From Enterobacter cancerogenus (GTDB taxonomy: Bacteria; Pseudomonadota; Gammaproteobacteria; Enterobacterales; Enterobacteriaceae), in contig NZ_CP077290.1 of assembly GCF_019047785.1 (NCBI RefSeq), forward strand, positions 1,922,001 through 1,986,000: a stretch of DNA of 64,000 nucleotides, written 5' to 3'. The position numbers and the translations under genes are program-made. Positions 29,826 to 39,789 of the stretch are shown piece by piece (positions within the stretch are counted from its first letter, which is position 1; the number at the start of each line of letters is the position of its first letter). The notes under the pieces are model-generated. The model made no database searches. It worked only from the letters and a program-made list of their open reading frames with translations, and had not been told where the DNA came from.

Positions 29826-31112
29826 TCACCCGCGCGTCATCATTAACTTACGCAGCGCGGCAAAATCCGCTGGCAGTTCATGAGACAGCAGCGGCAGGTC
29901 GGCGCGGTCGGCCAGCTCTTTCGGCAGCGGCAGCGTTTCACCGAGGATCGCTTCAACGCTCTCCTTGAACTTCGCCGGATGCGCGGTGCCGAGGAACAGG
30001 CCATACTCTCCCGGCTGAAGCTGGTCGCGCAGAGCGCGGTAGGCAATCGCCGCGTGCGGTTCAGAGGTATATCCCACCGCTTTTAACTCGCGCATCGTCG
30101 CTTTGGTGGCCTCGTCCGTCACGGCAGCGTAACCCAGGTCGCCAAGACGCCAGACCTTGCGGCGGAACAGCTCCTCAACGCGCGGCCAGTTGTTCGGCTG
30201 GCTCACGTCCATCGCATTTGAAAGCGTCGCCTGCGTAGCGTTCGGTGCCCATTTCCCGTCTTTCAGGAAGCGCGGTACGGTGTCGTTGGCGTTGGTCGCC
30301 GCGATAAAGCGTTTCACCGGCAGACCCAGCGATTTCGCCAGCAGGCCCGCCGTCAGGTCGCCAAAGTTGCCGCTCGGCACGGAAACAACCAGCTGATTGC
30401 GCGCCTCCTGCGGCAGTTGTGCCACTGCTTCGAAGTAGTAGCAAATCTGCGCCAGCAGACGGCTGATGTTGATGGAGTTAGCCGAGTTCAGCCCCAGCGC
30501 CACTTTCAGCTCTTCGTCGTCGAAGGCCTGTTTAACCAGCGCCTGACAGGCATCGAAATCGCCGTCGATCGCCACGGTTTCAATGTTGCCGCCAAGGGTA
30601 CAGAACAGTTTTTCCTGCAGCGGGCTGATTTTGCCTTTCGGGTAGAGGATCACCACGCGGACGTTTTTCAGGCCGTAGAACGCATGCGCGACCGCGGCAC
30701 CTGTGTCGCCGGAGGTGGCGGTCAGAATGGTCACCGGCTTGTCGCCGCTGATGTGGGTCAGCATCTGCGCCATAAAACGGCCGCCGAAGTCTTTAAACGC
30801 CAGCGTCGGGCCGTGGAACAGCTCCAGACAGCCGACGTCCGGCTCGACCTGCTTAACCGGTGCCGGGAAGGCAAAGGCCGCACGCACGCGCGCTTCAAGC
30901 TGCTCTGGCGGGATCTCATCGCCGATGAACGCCGAGAGGATTTTGGTGCTGCGGGTGACAAAGTCCTGCTTCAACAGTTCGTCGATGTCGGTGAGCTGAA
31001 ATTCCGGCAGGTCGTGCGGGAAGAACAGCCCCTGATTTTTGCCCAGCCCCTGAGTCACCGCCTGCGCGAAGCTGACCTGCTCGTTATGATCTTTAAGGTT
31101 GTAGAGTTTCAT
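29826..31112 (-). CDS. thrC: Threonine synthase
   Basis: ThrC converts phosphohomoserine to threonine with PLP. The 428-residue protein has the Schiff-base lysine in FHGPTLAFKDFGGRFMAQML (near residue 107) and the PLP-phosphate loop TSGDTGAAVAHAFYG. E. coli ThrC has 428 residues. It is the last gene of thrLABC, starting 3 bp after the thrB stop. Confidence 0.99.
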   Translation of the reverse strand: MKLYNLKDHNEQVSFAQAVTQGLGKNQGLFFPHDLPEFQLTDIDELLKQDFVTRSTKILSAFIGDEIPPEQLEARVRAAFAFPAPVKQVEPDVGCLELFHGPTLAFKDFGGRFMAQMLTHISGDKPVTILTATSGDTGAAVAHAFYGLKNVRVVILYPKGKISPLQEKLFCTLGGNIETVAIDGDFDACQALVKQAFDDEELKVALGLNSANSINISRLLAQICYYFEAVAQLPQEARNQLVVSVPSGNFGDLTAGLLAKSLGLPVKRFIAATNANDTVPRFLKDGKWAPNATQATLSNAMDVSQPNNWPRVEELFRRKVWRLGDLGYAAVTDEATKATMRELKAVGYTSEPHAAIAYRALRDQLQPGEYGLFLGTAHPAKFKESVEAILGETLPLPKELADRADLPLLSHELPADFAALRKLMMTRG

Positions 31113-31115
31113 TAT

Positions 31116-32045
31116 TTATCCCAGTACTCGTGCGCCAGCCGTGTCCAGACGGCAAATATGAACAAAGCCTTCCTGATTTTGCAGGTAGTGTTTCGCGAGC
31201 CAGTCCGCCACGCGCTGCGCGGTGTCAGGCTTATCGCACAGGGCGAACAGCGTCGGGCCGGAGCCGGAGATGCCGCACGCCTGCGCGCCAATATCCAGTG
31301 ACGCCTCTCGCGCCTCGTTGAAGCCGGGCAGCAGCTTAGTGCGATACGGCTCGGCAATGACATCTTTCATCAGTTTCGCCGCCAGCTGCGGCTGTCGGGT
31401 ATAGCAGGCGTGAATAAAGCCTGCCAGATGACGCCCGTGGGCGATACAGTCCTGACGACGATACTGCGCGGGCAGGATCGCGCGCGCTTCGGCGGTGGAG
31501 ACCTTAATGCCCGGATAGGCCAGCACCCACAGCCACTCGTCAAACCCTGGCACCTGCTGGCTGATGATGCCATTTTCTTCAATCATCAGTTGCATACCGC
31601 CGAGGAAGCACGGTGCCACGTTATCATAATGAATACTGCCGGAGATGCGCCCTTCCAGCTCGCCCATTAATCCCAGCAGGCGGTTGTTGTTCAGCGGCTT
31701 TCCGCAGTGTTCGTTCATCGCCACCAGTGCAGCAACCACGGAGCAGGCGCTGGAGCCGAGACCCGAGCCAATCGGCATGCTTTTTTCCAGGGTCATGGTG
31801 ACCGGCACGTTTTTGCCGATCTCCTGACAGAACCTTTCCCAGCACTGATAAACAATATTCTCGCGCGGGTCCGACGGCAGCTTGCTGGCGAAGCGGCCCA
31901 CGTTGTGCAGGCTGAAGCTCTCTGCCGCCTCAACCGTCACCGTATCGCCCAACAGCGAACCGTCCACCGGCGTCACCGCCGCGCCCAGCACATCAAACCC
32001 GACGCTCATATTGGCGCTGGAAGCCGGGGCATAAACTTTAACCAT
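31116..32045 (-). CDS. thrB: Homoserine kinase
   Basis: ThrB phosphorylates homoserine. The 309-residue GHMP kinase opens [21 protein letters not shown] and has the ATP loop [20 protein letters not shown] near residue 90, and [10 protein letters not shown] near the end. The length is that of E. coli ThrB (310). One base separates it from thrA and three from thrC. Confidence 0.99.
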   Translation of the reverse strand: MVKVYAPASSANMSVGFDVLGAAVTPVDGSLLGDTVTVEAAESFSLHNVGRFASKLPSDPRENIVYQCWERFCQEIGKNVPVTMTLEKSMPIGSGLGSSACSVVAALVAMNEHCGKPLNNNRLLGLMGELEGRISGSIHYDNVAPCFLGGMQLMIEENGIISQQVPGFDEWLWVLAYPGIKVSTAEARAILPAQYRRQDCIAHGRHLAGFIHACYTRQPQLAAKLMKDVIAEPYRTKLLPGFNEAREASLDIGAQACGISGSGPTLFALCDKPDTAQRVADWLAKHYLQNQEGFVHICRLDTAGARVLG

Positions 32046-32046
32046 G

Positions 32047-34509
32047 TTAAACTCCTAACTTCCATGACAGGGTACGCAGCAGATCGGCAAACACACCCGC
32101 CGCCGTGACGTCGTTCCCTGCACCATAGCCGCGAAGCACCAGCGGCAATGGTTGATAATAGTGGCTGTAAAACGCCAGGGCGTTCTCGCCGTTTTTCACT
32201 TTATACAGCGGATCGTTGCCATCCACTTCGGCAATCTTCACGCGGCAAACGCCATCTTCTTCAATGTTGCCAACATAGCGCAATACCTTACCTTCATCAC
32301 GGGCTTTCGCCACGCGCGCGGCAAAAGCGTCGTCGAGCTGCGGTAAATGGGTCATAAAGGTGCTGACATCGCCGCTGTCGTCAAACCCGGCGGGCAGCAC
32401 CGGTTCAATAACAATATCCGACAGTTCCAGCTCGCGGCCGGTTTCACGGACCAGGATCAGCAGTTTGCGCGCCACGTCCATGCCGGAAAGGTCATCGCGC
32501 GGGTCCGGCTCGGTATAGCCCAGTTCGCGCGCGGCGCGGGTCGCCTCCGACAGGCTCATCCCCTCTTCCAGCTTGCCGAAGATGAAGGATAACGAGCCGG
32601 AGAGGATGCCGGAGAAACGCTGCAGTTCATCGCCCGCGTTGAGCAGGTTTTGCAGGTTTTCGATGACCGGCAGGCCGGCACCGACGTTGGTGTCATACAG
32701 GAACTTGCGGCGCGACTTGCTCGCCGCCAGACGCAGCTGATGGTAGTAATCCATCGACGAGGTGTTGGCCTTTTTATTTGGCGTCACCACGTGGAAGCCT
32801 TCGCGCAGGAAATCGGCGTACTGGTCGGCCACCGCCTGAGTGGAAGTACAGTCGACAATCACCGGGTTAAGCAGGTGATACTCTTTCACCAGGCGGATCA
32901 GGCGGCCCAGATTGAACGGCTCGTTGGCGCCGCTCAGCTCGGCCTGCCAGTTTTCCAGATTCAGCCCGTGGACGTTGGTTAGCAGCGCTTTCGAGTTCGC
33001 GATGCCGCACACGCGCAGATCGATATGCTTCTTCTTCAGCCACTCCTGCTGGCGCTTCACCTGCTCCAGCAGCGCCCCGCCGACGCCGCCGACGCCAATC
33101 AGGAACAGCTCAATGACCTGATCGGTGTTGAACAGCATCTGGTGGACCACGCGCACACCGGTGGTAGCGTCGTCGTTATCCACGACCACAGAAATTGAAC
33201 GCTCGGACGACCCCTGAGCAATCGCCACAATGTTGATATTGGCGCGGGCCAGCGCGGCGAAGAATTTGGCGGAGATACCGCGCAGGGTGCGCATTCCGTC
33301 GCCGACCACGGAGATGATCGCCAGACGCTCCTGAATAGAAAGCGGCTCCAGCAGCTCCTCTTTCAGCTCCAGATAAAACTCCTCTTCCAGCGCACGGCGC
33401 GCGCGCAGGCAGTCTATCTGCGGTACGCAGAAGCTGATGCTGTACTCGGATGAGGACTGGGTGATCAGCACCACGGAGATCCCGTTGCGCGACATCGCGG
33501 CAAATACGCGCGCCGCCATGCCGACCATCCCCTTCATGCCGGGGCCGGAGACGCTGAACATCGCCATGTTGTTGAGGTTAGAAATGCCCTTCACTGGCAG
33601 GCCATCTTCATCGGTGCTGGCACCTATCAGGGTGCCCGGTGCCTGCGGGTTACCGGTGTTTTTGATCAGGCAAGGGATCTGGAACTGGGCAATTGGGGAG
33701 ATGGTACGCGGGTGCAGCACTTTGGCGCCGAAGTAGGAAAGCTCCATCGCTTCCTGATACGACATCGATTTCAGCAGCCTGGCGTCCGGCACCTGGCGCG
33801 GGTCGCAGGTGTAAACCCCGTCAACGTCGGTCCAGATTTCGCAGCAGTCTGCGCGTAAGCACGCCGCCAGCACGGCCGCAGAGTAGTCCGAGCCGTTACG
33901 GCCCAGCACCACCAGTTCGCCTTTCTCGTTGCCGGCGGTGAAGCCCGCCATCAGGATCATGTGGTCGGCAGGAATTTTGCTCGCGGCAATGCGGCGGGTC
34001 GATTCGGCAATATCGACGGTGGATTCGAGGTAGTGGCCCACAGCCAGCAGTTTTTCAACCGGGTCAATCACCGTCACGTTGTGGCCGCGTGCGCTCAGCA
34101 GGCCCGCCATGATGGCGATAGAAAGTTTTTCACCACGGCAGATCAGCGCCGCATTGATGCTGTCCGGGCACTGGCCGAGCAGGCTAATGCCGTGCAGCAC
34201 GTGTTTGATTTGCGCGAACTCTTGCTCAACAACGGTTTTCAGCTTCGCGAGTGGGAAGCCGGGCTGAGCCTCAGCCAGCCCCTGCAGCAGCTCGGCGAAA
34301 ATACGCTCGGCATCGCTGATGTTCACAAGCGCATCCTGGCCACCGATGGTCTTCTCAATCATCGCCACCAGATGGTTAGTGATTTTTGCCGGGGCAGAGA
34401 GCACGGTAGCAACCTGCCCCTGCCTGGCGTTACTCTCCAGGATATCGGCAACACGCAGAAAACGTTCTGCATTTGCCACTGATGTACCGCCGAACTTCAA
34501 CACTCGCAT
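32047..34509 (-). CDS. thrA: Bifunctional aspartokinase I / homoserine dehydrogenase I
   Basis: ThrA catalyses the first and third steps toward threonine. Residues 1-250 form the aspartokinase catalytic domain ([20 protein letters not shown]). Two ACT regulatory domains follow (near 320-460, [20 protein letters not shown]). The homoserine dehydrogenase starts near 465 ([18 protein letters not shown]). All 820 residues are present, equal to E. coli ThrA. Threonine feedback and leader attenuation are expected. It begins about 25 bp after the attenuator. Confidence 0.99.
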   Translation of the reverse strand: MRVLKFGGTSVANAERFLRVADILESNARQGQVATVLSAPAKITNHLVAMIEKTIGGQDALVNISDAERIFAELLQGLAEAQPGFPLAKLKTVVEQEFAQIKHVLHGISLLGQCPDSINAALICRGEKLSIAIMAGLLSARGHNVTVIDPVEKLLAVGHYLESTVDIAESTRRIAASKIPADHMILMAGFTAGNEKGELVVLGRNGSDYSAAVLAACLRADCCEIWTDVDGVYTCDPRQVPDARLLKSMSYQEAMELSYFGAKVLHPRTISPIAQFQIPCLIKNTGNPQAPGTLIGASTDEDGLPVKGISNLNNMAMFSVSGPGMKGMVGMAARVFAAMSRNGISVVLITQSSSEYSISFCVPQIDCLRARRALEEEFYLELKEELLEPLSIQERLAIISVVGDGMRTLRGISAKFFAALARANINIVAIAQGSSERSISVVVDNDDATTGVRVVHQMLFNTDQVIELFLIGVGGVGGALLEQVKRQQEWLKKKHIDLRVCGIANSKALLTNVHGLNLENWQAELSGANEPFNLGRLIRLVKEYHLLNPVIVDCTSTQAVADQYADFLREGFHVVTPNKKANTSSMDYYHQLRLAASKSRRKFLYDTNVGAGLPVIENLQNLLNAGDELQRFSGILSGSLSFIFGKLEEGMSLSEATRAARELGYTEPDPRDDLSGMDVARKLLILVRETGRELELSDIVIEPVLPAGFDDSGDVSTFMTHLPQLDDAFAARVAKARDEGKVLRYVGNIEEDGVCRVKIAEVDGNDPLYKVKNGENALAFYSHYYQPLPLVLRGYGAGNDVTAAGVFADLLRTLSWKLGV

Positions 34510-34534
34510 GGTTCTACCTCGTTTCCTTTAGCCG

Positions 34535-34575
34535 AAAAAAAAGCCCGCACTGTTCAGGTGCGGGCTTCTTTTTGT
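34535..34575 (-). terminator. thr operon attenuator
   Basis: On the minus strand GCCCGCAC and GTGCGGGC form an 8-bp stem around a seven-base loop, followed by eight T. It sits between thrL and thrA and is the classical attenuation terminator. Confidence 0.92.
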
Positions 34576-34589
34576 TTTTCCTGTACGCG

Positions 34590-34658
34590 TCAGCCCGCAT
34601 CGTTACCTGTGGTAATGATGATGGTTGTTGTAATGGTGGTAATGCTGATGCGTTTCAT
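34590..34658 (-). CDS. thrL: thr operon leader peptide
   Basis: The peptide MKRISITTITTTIIITTGND plus AG has 22 residues: seven Thr and six Ile, including III and TTT runs. Ribosome stalling at these codons under threonine or isoleucine shortage prevents the attenuator from forming. E. coli ThrL is 21 residues with relatively more Thr. It lies 15 bp upstream of the attenuator arms and 80 bp from thrA. Confidence 0.95.
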   Translation of the reverse strand: MKRISITTITTTIIITTGNDAG

Positions 34659-34709
34659 GGATGTTGTGTGCTCTGTCATTATTATCTGTCTGTGCTCTAT
34701 TCTTTTAGG

Positions 34710-34736
34710 GTTAAAGGATTGGCCCTGCTAAGTCAA
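34710..34736 (-). promoter_or_regulatory. thr operon promoter region
   Basis: On the minus strand TTGACTTAG begins at 34736 and TTTAACC begins near 34715, paralleling the E. coli thr promoter. The exact -10 is uncertain because the spacing to TTTAAC is short (15 bp). Confidence 0.55.
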
Positions 34737-34869
34737 CGAATTTTTAATTTGATCACAGATTCGCTCACTCTGACGACCCGCTGTTTGCGGATTTATTTTC
34801 ATCCGATTCCCCCAAAAGCAACCCCAGATATCAGACAGTTCAGCCATACTAAAAACGTATGGCAGCATT

Positions 34870-35556
34870 TTACTCGGCCAGTTTTTTTTCAATATCGTGC
34901 AGCAAACGGTGCAACATTGCCGTGTCGCGCTGTTCAAGTCGTCCCAGACGCTGCTGCAGCCAGTCCGTCATTTTTTGGTCGTCCGCCACGCCCAGGTGTG
35001 AGATCAGACTTTCTACCCGAGCGCGTAACGCGGTTAGTTGATTTTCATCGGTCGCGGAAACGGGCGGCGGAGTAATTTGCATTAAGGATGCTAATTGATA
35101 GCAGTAAACCATTACCGCCTGGCCCAGATTCAGCGAGGGATAATCCGCCACCATTGGCACGCCGGTAAGCACATCCGCCAGCGCCAGCTCGTCATTCGTC
35201 AGCCCGGAATCTTCACGGCCAAACACCAGCGCGGCGTGGGTGAGCCACTGACTTTTTTCACGCAGTAGCGGCACGAGTTCTTCAGGCGTGGCGTAATAAT
35301 GGAACTTCGCCCGGCTGCGCGCCGTGGTGGCAACGGTGAATGAAATATCGTGCAGCGCATCGGCGAGCGTATCGTAAGTCGTTATATTATCGACAATATC
35401 TCCCGAACCGTGCGCCACCCAGCGGGTTGCTGGCTCCAGATGCGCAACGCTTCCGACAATGCGTAAATCGGTAAACCCCATGGTCTTCATGGCACGCGCC
35501 GCAGCGCCGATATTTTCTGCTCTTGCTGGCTGAACCAGCACAATCGACAGATGCAT
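34870..35556 (-). CDS. lasT: SPOUT (TrmH-family) RNA methyltransferase LasT/YjtD
   Basis: The 228-residue protein is a SpoU/TrmH-type methyltransferase. It opens MHLSIVLVQPARAENIGAAARAMKTMGF, with LVFGREDSGLTNDEL and the C-terminal knot YPSLNLGQAVMVYCYQL. It matches E. coli YjtD (LasT), a predicted RNA 2'-O-methyltransferase without a well-settled target. It lies between arcA/yjjY and the thr promoter, as in E. coli. Confidence 0.94.
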   Translation of the reverse strand: MHLSIVLVQPARAENIGAAARAMKTMGFTDLRIVGSVAHLEPATRWVAHGSGDIVDNITTYDTLADALHDISFTVATTARSRAKFHYYATPEELVPLLREKSQWLTHAALVFGREDSGLTNDELALADVLTGVPMVADYPSLNLGQAVMVYCYQLASLMQITPPPVSATDENQLTALRARVESLISHLGVADDQKMTDWLQQRLGRLEQRDTAMLHRLLHDIEKKLAE

Positions 35557-35955
35557 TTTTGCTCTCTTTTTAATCAGTTAGCGGGTAAAAAGGTGATGCG
35601 CTTCGACATATTACGCAGCACGAATTTACAAAATTGCAACACAAATCACCGAAATAGCATTTCTTAACGAATTAAAGACGCTAAACTATTTTGTGACTGA
35701 ACAATCAGTTAGAATGTTAACAGACGCTTATTATCCTTATGTTTTATAATGATAATAGTCGTATGAATACCCTCTGGTGATTGGATTCGTAACGTTTATC
35801 AATCAATGCCCGCAACTGGTTGGTTTATTGAAAAATTGTGACAAAGGCTAGCATTCGGCTACGATGATTTCATCAAACTGTTAACGTGCTACAATTGAAC
35901 TTGATATATGTCAACGAAGCGTAGTTTTATTGGGTGTCCGGTGTCACTTAGCCTG
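35557..35955. other. lasT-arcA intergenic region, arcA promoters
   Basis: This AT-rich stretch of about 400 bp has no credible protein gene. It holds the FNR-like box and, by analogy with E. coli, the several arcA promoters giving a long arcA leader. Confidence 0.6.
35901..35914 (+). promoter_or_regulatory. Putative FNR box upstream of arcA
   Basis: TTGATATATGTCAA matches the TTGATnnnnATCAA consensus at all but one position. It lies about 280 bp upstream of arcA, as expected for the anaerobically induced arcA promoter of E. coli. Confidence 0.65.
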
Positions 35956-36096
35956 TTATGTTGCTGTTAAAATGGTTAGGATGACAGCCGTTTTTGACAC
36001 TGTCGGGTCCAAAGGGAAAGTACCCACGACCAAGCTAATGATGTTGTTGACGTTGATGGAAAGTGCATCAAGAACGCAATTACGTACTTTAGTCAC
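35956..36096 (-). CDS. yjjY: Small conserved protein YjjY
   Basis: On the strand opposite arcA, a 46-codon frame from GTG 36096 to TAA 35956 encodes a peptide of the form MTKVRNCVLDALSINVNNII followed by SLVVGTFPLDPTVSKTAVIL and TILTAT. I recall E. coli YjjY as nearly identical, with one changed residue (Pro-Leu for Pro-Gln). The start is GTG here; the nearby ATG is out of frame. No good ribosome binding site is seen. The sequence lies in the arcA leader region, so conservation may partly reflect RNA or promoter constraints. No function is known. Confidence 0.65.
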   Translation of the reverse strand: MTKVRNCVLDALSINVNNIISLVVGTFPLDPTVSKTAVILTILTAT

Positions 36097-36191
36097 GTTA
36101 GGCCGATCATGTTAATTTGCGACATGCATCAGGCAGGTCAGGGACTTTTGTACTTCCTGTTTCGATTTAGTTGGCAATTTAGGTAGCAAAC

Positions 36192-36908
36192 ATGCAGACC
36201 CCGCACATTCTTATCGTTGAAGACGAGTTGGTAACACGCAACACGTTAAAGAGCATTTTCGAAGCAGAAGGCTACGATGTCTTTGAAGCGACCGATGGCG
36301 CAGAGATGCATCAGATCCTTTCTGAAAATGATATCAACCTGGTCATTATGGACATCAACCTGCCAGGCAAAAACGGCCTTCTTCTGGCGCGCGAGCTGCG
36401 TGAACAGGCGAACGTGGCGTTAATGTTCCTGACGGGCCGCGACAACGAAGTCGATAAAATCCTTGGCCTGGAAATCGGTGCGGATGACTACATCACCAAA
36501 CCGTTTAATCCTCGCGAGTTAACCATTCGTGCACGCAACCTGCTGTCCCGCACCATGAACCTGGGTACGGTCAGTGAAGAGCGTCGTAGCGTAGACAGCT
36601 ACAAATTCAACGGCTGGGAACTTGATATCAATAGCCGTTCGCTGGTTAGCCCGAACGGTGAGCAGTATAAACTGCCGCGCAGCGAATTTCGCGCGATGCT
36701 GCACTTCTGCGAAAATCCGGGCAAGATCCAGTCTCGTGCAGAACTGCTGAAGAAAATGACCGGTCGCGAGCTTAAACCTCACGACCGTACCGTTGACGTG
36801 ACCATCCGTCGTATTCGTAAGCATTTCGAATCCACGCCAGACACGCCTGAAATCATCGCCACCATTCATGGCGAAGGTTATCGTTTCTGTGGTGATCTGC
36901 AGGAGTAA
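36192..36908 (+). CDS. arcA: Aerobic respiration control response regulator ArcA
   Basis: ArcA is the OmpR-family regulator that represses aerobic metabolism when phosphorylated by ArcB. The 238-residue protein has the receiver domain ([15 protein letters not shown]; phosphoacceptor Asp54 in [35 protein letters not shown]) and a winged-helix DNA-binding domain ([23 protein letters not shown]). The length equals E. coli ArcA. It is flanked by yjjY and, convergently, creD. Confidence 0.99.
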   Translation: MQTPHILIVEDELVTRNTLKSIFEAEGYDVFEATDGAEMHQILSENDINLVIMDINLPGKNGLLLARELREQANVALMFLTGRDNEVDKILGLEIGADDYITKPFNPRELTIRARNLLSRTMNLGTVSEERRSVDSYKFNGWELDINSRSLVSPNGEQYKLPRSEFRAMLHFCENPGKIQSRAELLKKMTGRELKPHDRTVDVTIRRIRKHFESTPDTPEIIATIHGEGYRFCGDLQE

Positions 36909-36926
36909 CCCCGCAGATAATGCATT

Positions 36927-36958
36927 AAAAAAACGGCGCATTTGCGCCGTTTTTTTTA
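36927..36958. terminator. Bidirectional terminator between arcA and creD
   Basis: AACGGCGCA and TGCGCCGTT form a 9-bp stem with a two-base TT at the tip, flanked by A-run and T-run on both sides. Confidence 0.9.
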
Positions 36959-38308
36959 TTTCCAGATCCTCATGGTGTCGTTGTCCGGCTCAGCGGGAGG
37001 CGTTGGGCGTTTCGGCTGAGAGAGCGCATACCAGTCTAAATGACGCGTCAGATACATCACCGCAAATAGCGCCAACGCAAGCACCGCAGAACCCAGCAGC
37101 AACGCGCTGTCCTCCGAGCGCAGCAGGAACCACATCACCACGTCCAGCCCCAGCAGCGCCAGCACAAACAGTCCGCTGCGCTTCCAGCTTTTCAGCACGG
37201 CCTGCAGGTACATACCGTTCATCAACGCCCCCACAAGGCTCGCGACAATCCAGGCGGGGGTAAACCCGGCATGCTCGGACAGCGCCAGCAGCACCAGATA
37301 GAACAGCACCAGCGACAACCCTACCAACAGATACTGCATCGGGTGCAGGCGCAGCCCCGTTAAGGTTTCGAAAACAAAGAAGGCCATAAACGTCAGGGCA
37401 ATCAGCAAAATAGCGTACTTGATCGCCCGGTCGGTTAGCTGATACTGGTCAGCCGGTGTCGCCACCGTGACGCTAAAGGCCGGGATAGTGCTCCACTCCG
37501 GTGTCTCATCATCGCTCAGCCAGCTTTGCATATTGTTTGCAAACCAACTGCTCTGCCAGTTTGCCTGGAACCCGGACTTACCGATCTGATGCTTAACAGG
37601 CAGATAATCCCCCATAAACCCCGGGTGCGGCCAGTTGCTGTTGAGCGTCATTTCGCTGTTACGCCCTACCGGTGCGACGGCAAAACTTCCCGTTCCCGCC
37701 AGATTTAACGAGATCTCAAACGCGAAGGTTTTGTTCTCCAGCGCTTTATCGGTGAGCGGAATATGAATGCCGGAAAGCGCGCCACTGACGCCCGCGCCCG
37801 GTTCGACGCTCAACGTTTCACCGTTGATTTTAGAGACGTTCACCGTGCCAATCCCGCGCGCGTCTCCAACGCCGACCACGATAAACGGCTGCCCCAGCGT
37901 CAGCGTTTCCCCCTTCAGCTGTGACATTTTCTCCGTCGAAAACTGCGCTTTTATCTTCAGGTCGGTGTTCCAGATTTGTCCGTCATAGATACCGATACTC
38001 CGGGATTCAACATGCTGATTCCCTTCAACGAGCAGTGACTCCGGCAGAATGAAATGCATATAGCTTTTCTTGTATTCCACCTTTTCCTCATCTTCCAGCT
38101 TGTAAAAGACTTCCGTCACCGGAATGGCAATCAACGGACCGACCAGTTTCTGTGGCCCGCTGGTGCTCTGGCGCAGCGTGTTTTCGACATCGTTGCGATA
38201 GCTTTCGCGCTCCGAAACCAGGTTGCTGACCATAAAGAGGGGGATTAATAACAGCAGGATGCACCCGAGCAGGGTGCTTACTTTCCAGAACAGGGGGGAT
38301 TTCATCAT
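36956..38308 (-). CDS. creD: Inner membrane protein CreD
   Basis: CreD (CET family) is an inner-membrane protein induced by CreBC. The 450-residue product has an N-terminal membrane anchor, a large periplasmic domain with STSGPQKLVGPLIAIPVTEVF and GRNSEMTLNSNWPHPGFMGDYLP, and six C-terminal membrane segments (DRAIKYAILLIALTFMAFFVFETL). It ends LRIWK like E. coli CreD. A CreB recognition tag lies about 60 bp upstream, inside the end of creC. Confidence 0.96.
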   Translation of the reverse strand: MMKSPLFWKVSTLLGCILLLLIPLFMVSNLVSERESYRNDVENTLRQSTSGPQKLVGPLIAIPVTEVFYKLEDEEKVEYKKSYMHFILPESLLVEGNQHVESRSIGIYDGQIWNTDLKIKAQFSTEKMSQLKGETLTLGQPFIVVGVGDARGIGTVNVSKINGETLSVEPGAGVSGALSGIHIPLTDKALENKTFAFEISLNLAGTGSFAVAPVGRNSEMTLNSNWPHPGFMGDYLPVKHQIGKSGFQANWQSSWFANNMQSWLSDDETPEWSTIPAFSVTVATPADQYQLTDRAIKYAILLIALTFMAFFVFETLTGLRLHPMQYLLVGLSLVLFYLVLLALSEHAGFTPAWIVASLVGALMNGMYLQAVLKSWKRSGLFVLALLGLDVVMWFLLRSEDSALLLGSAVLALALFAVMYLTRHLDWYALSQPKRPTPPAEPDNDTMRIWK

Positions 38309-38364
38309 TACGTCTCCTTTGTGATGAGGAGAGCGTACCGGGCCTGTGTGGGGCCAGTTTGAAG

Positions 38365-39789
38365 CTATGTGAAGTGACGGTGAAGCGTCAGCGTGGCAAT
38401 GACGCCGCCCTCCTCCCGGTTACGCAGCGTAATCTCCCCCTGGTGCAGTCGGGCAACCTCCTGCACAAACGCCAGCCCTAACCCGCTGCTCTTCACGCCA
38501 TTCTCACGCGGCAGCGAATAAAAACGTTCAAAAATACGGTCCAGCGCGTAATCGGGGATCCCGCTTCCGCTGTCGGTCACGGTGAGTTGTACCCGATCTT
38601 GCGTTTCACGGGCAGCAAGCTGGATTGCCCCGCCCTCAGGCGTGAAATCGATGGCGTTATCCAGCAGATTACCCAGCGCCTGTTCGAGCAGGTCGGGATC
38701 GCCCTGCACCGCCAGCGACCCGCTCTGGCAGACCAGCGTAAGCTGTTTTGCCGCCAGCAGCGCCGGGCGCGAGCCTGCAAGCCGCGTAAACAGCGTTTCA
38801 ACGCTCACGTTCACCGGGACAATGTCCACCCGGTTTTCCAGCCGCGCCTGCGCAAGGAGCTTCTCCACCAGCGACTGCATACGGGCGTTTTGTACCAGGA
38901 TGTTATCGATAAATCGTGCGGTCACCTCCGGAGGCGGACGTTCTGACAAAATTTCAGCCGCGCCGCGTATCGCCGCAAGGGGGCTTTTCAGCTCATGGGT
39001 CAGCGCATGAACGTAGCGCTCGATATAATTTTTTCCTTCCAGCCGAAGACGCATATTCTCCAGCGCCTGCGCCAGCTTTCGCAGTTCGCTGCTGCCGGGA
39101 TTGGGCAGCGGCAGCGGCGTCTGGGTAGTCACCGAGTCGGCGTAGCGTGACAACATGCTGATGGAGCGGTTAATCCATACCACAACCAGCAGACCAATCA
39201 GCAAGGCAATCCCGAGCAGCGCGCCACCCGCCCAGAGTATCCGCCGCTCGCTGCGGTTAATGACAGGCGCCATCGCGCTGTTGGGTTTTCCAACCGACAG
39301 CACGCCGATGATCTTGTCCCGATCGACAACCGGTGCGGCAACGTACATCACCGTGCTCTCCGGATCGTCCGGATTGCGTTGGGTACTCCTGGCCCCGTAT
39401 TTGCCGCGAAGCGTCAGCCAGACGTCGTTCCAGCGGGAATAATCTTTTCCCAGCGCCTGCCCGGCAGAATCAAACACCACCGTGCCCTGCGCATCGGTCA
39501 TGTAGACGTGATACTCGTTACGGACTTTGTGGATGCCGCCGATATTGGCCCGGAAGGGCCGCTGGTGGAGTTGTAAAAACGCCTGCGCCAGTTTGCCCTG
39601 CCGGGCATGGCCTGATAGCAGGTCGTCACGCCCGACTTCCGCCAGCAGCGTGGCGGTGTCTATCAACGTGCCCTCGGTCGCCCGTCGTACGCCGGGTTTC
39701 ACCTCCTGAACGAAGATCGACAGCACGAACCATGCCGCGATAGCGACGATCAGGAAATACCCCAGCAGCAGGCGCATGCCGATACGCAT
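38365..39789 (-). CDS. creC: Sensor histidine kinase CreC
   Basis: CreC senses carbon source or redox changes and phosphorylates CreB. The 474-residue protein has a membrane segment at the N-terminus, a periplasmic sensor domain, a second segment near residue 190 and a HAMP region. The phospho-acceptor His is in YVHALTHELKSPLAAIRGAAEIL, with the N box QALGNLLDNAIDF and the G box DSGSGIPDYAL. It overlaps creB by one base. Its final codons (HRHFT) double as a CreB tag. Confidence 0.97.
   Translation of the reverse strand: MRIGMRLLLGYFLIVAIAAWFVLSIFVQEVKPGVRRATEGTLIDTATLLAEVGRDDLLSGHARQGKLAQAFLQLHQRPFRANIGGIHKVRNEYHVYMTDAQGTVVFDSAGQALGKDYSRWNDVWLTLRGKYGARSTQRNPDDPESTVMYVAAPVVDRDKIIGVLSVGKPNSAMAPVINRSERRILWAGGALLGIALLIGLLVVVWINRSISMLSRYADSVTTQTPLPLPNPGSSELRKLAQALENMRLRLEGKNYIERYVHALTHELKSPLAAIRGAAEILSERPPPEVTARFIDNILVQNARMQSLVEKLLAQARLENRVDIVPVNVSVETLFTRLAGSRPALLAAKQLTLVCQSGSLAVQGDPDLLEQALGNLLDNAIDFTPEGGAIQLAARETQDRVQLTVTDSGSGIPDYALDRIFERFYSLPRENGVKSSGLGLAFVQEVARLHQGEITLRNREEGGVIATLTLHRHFT
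38369..38384 (-). promoter_or_regulatory. CreB-binding tag upstream of creD, within creC
   Basis: On the minus strand TTCAC-CGTCAC-TTCAC matches the known cre tag (TTCACnnnnnnTTCAC) exactly. It lies in the last codons of creC, about 60 bp before creD. Confidence 0.85.

Noticed and set aside
34473..35075. Possible protein across the thr promoter and the end of lasT
   Set aside because: It crosses the attenuator, thrL and the lasT 3' end on the opposite strand and shows no recognisable domain.
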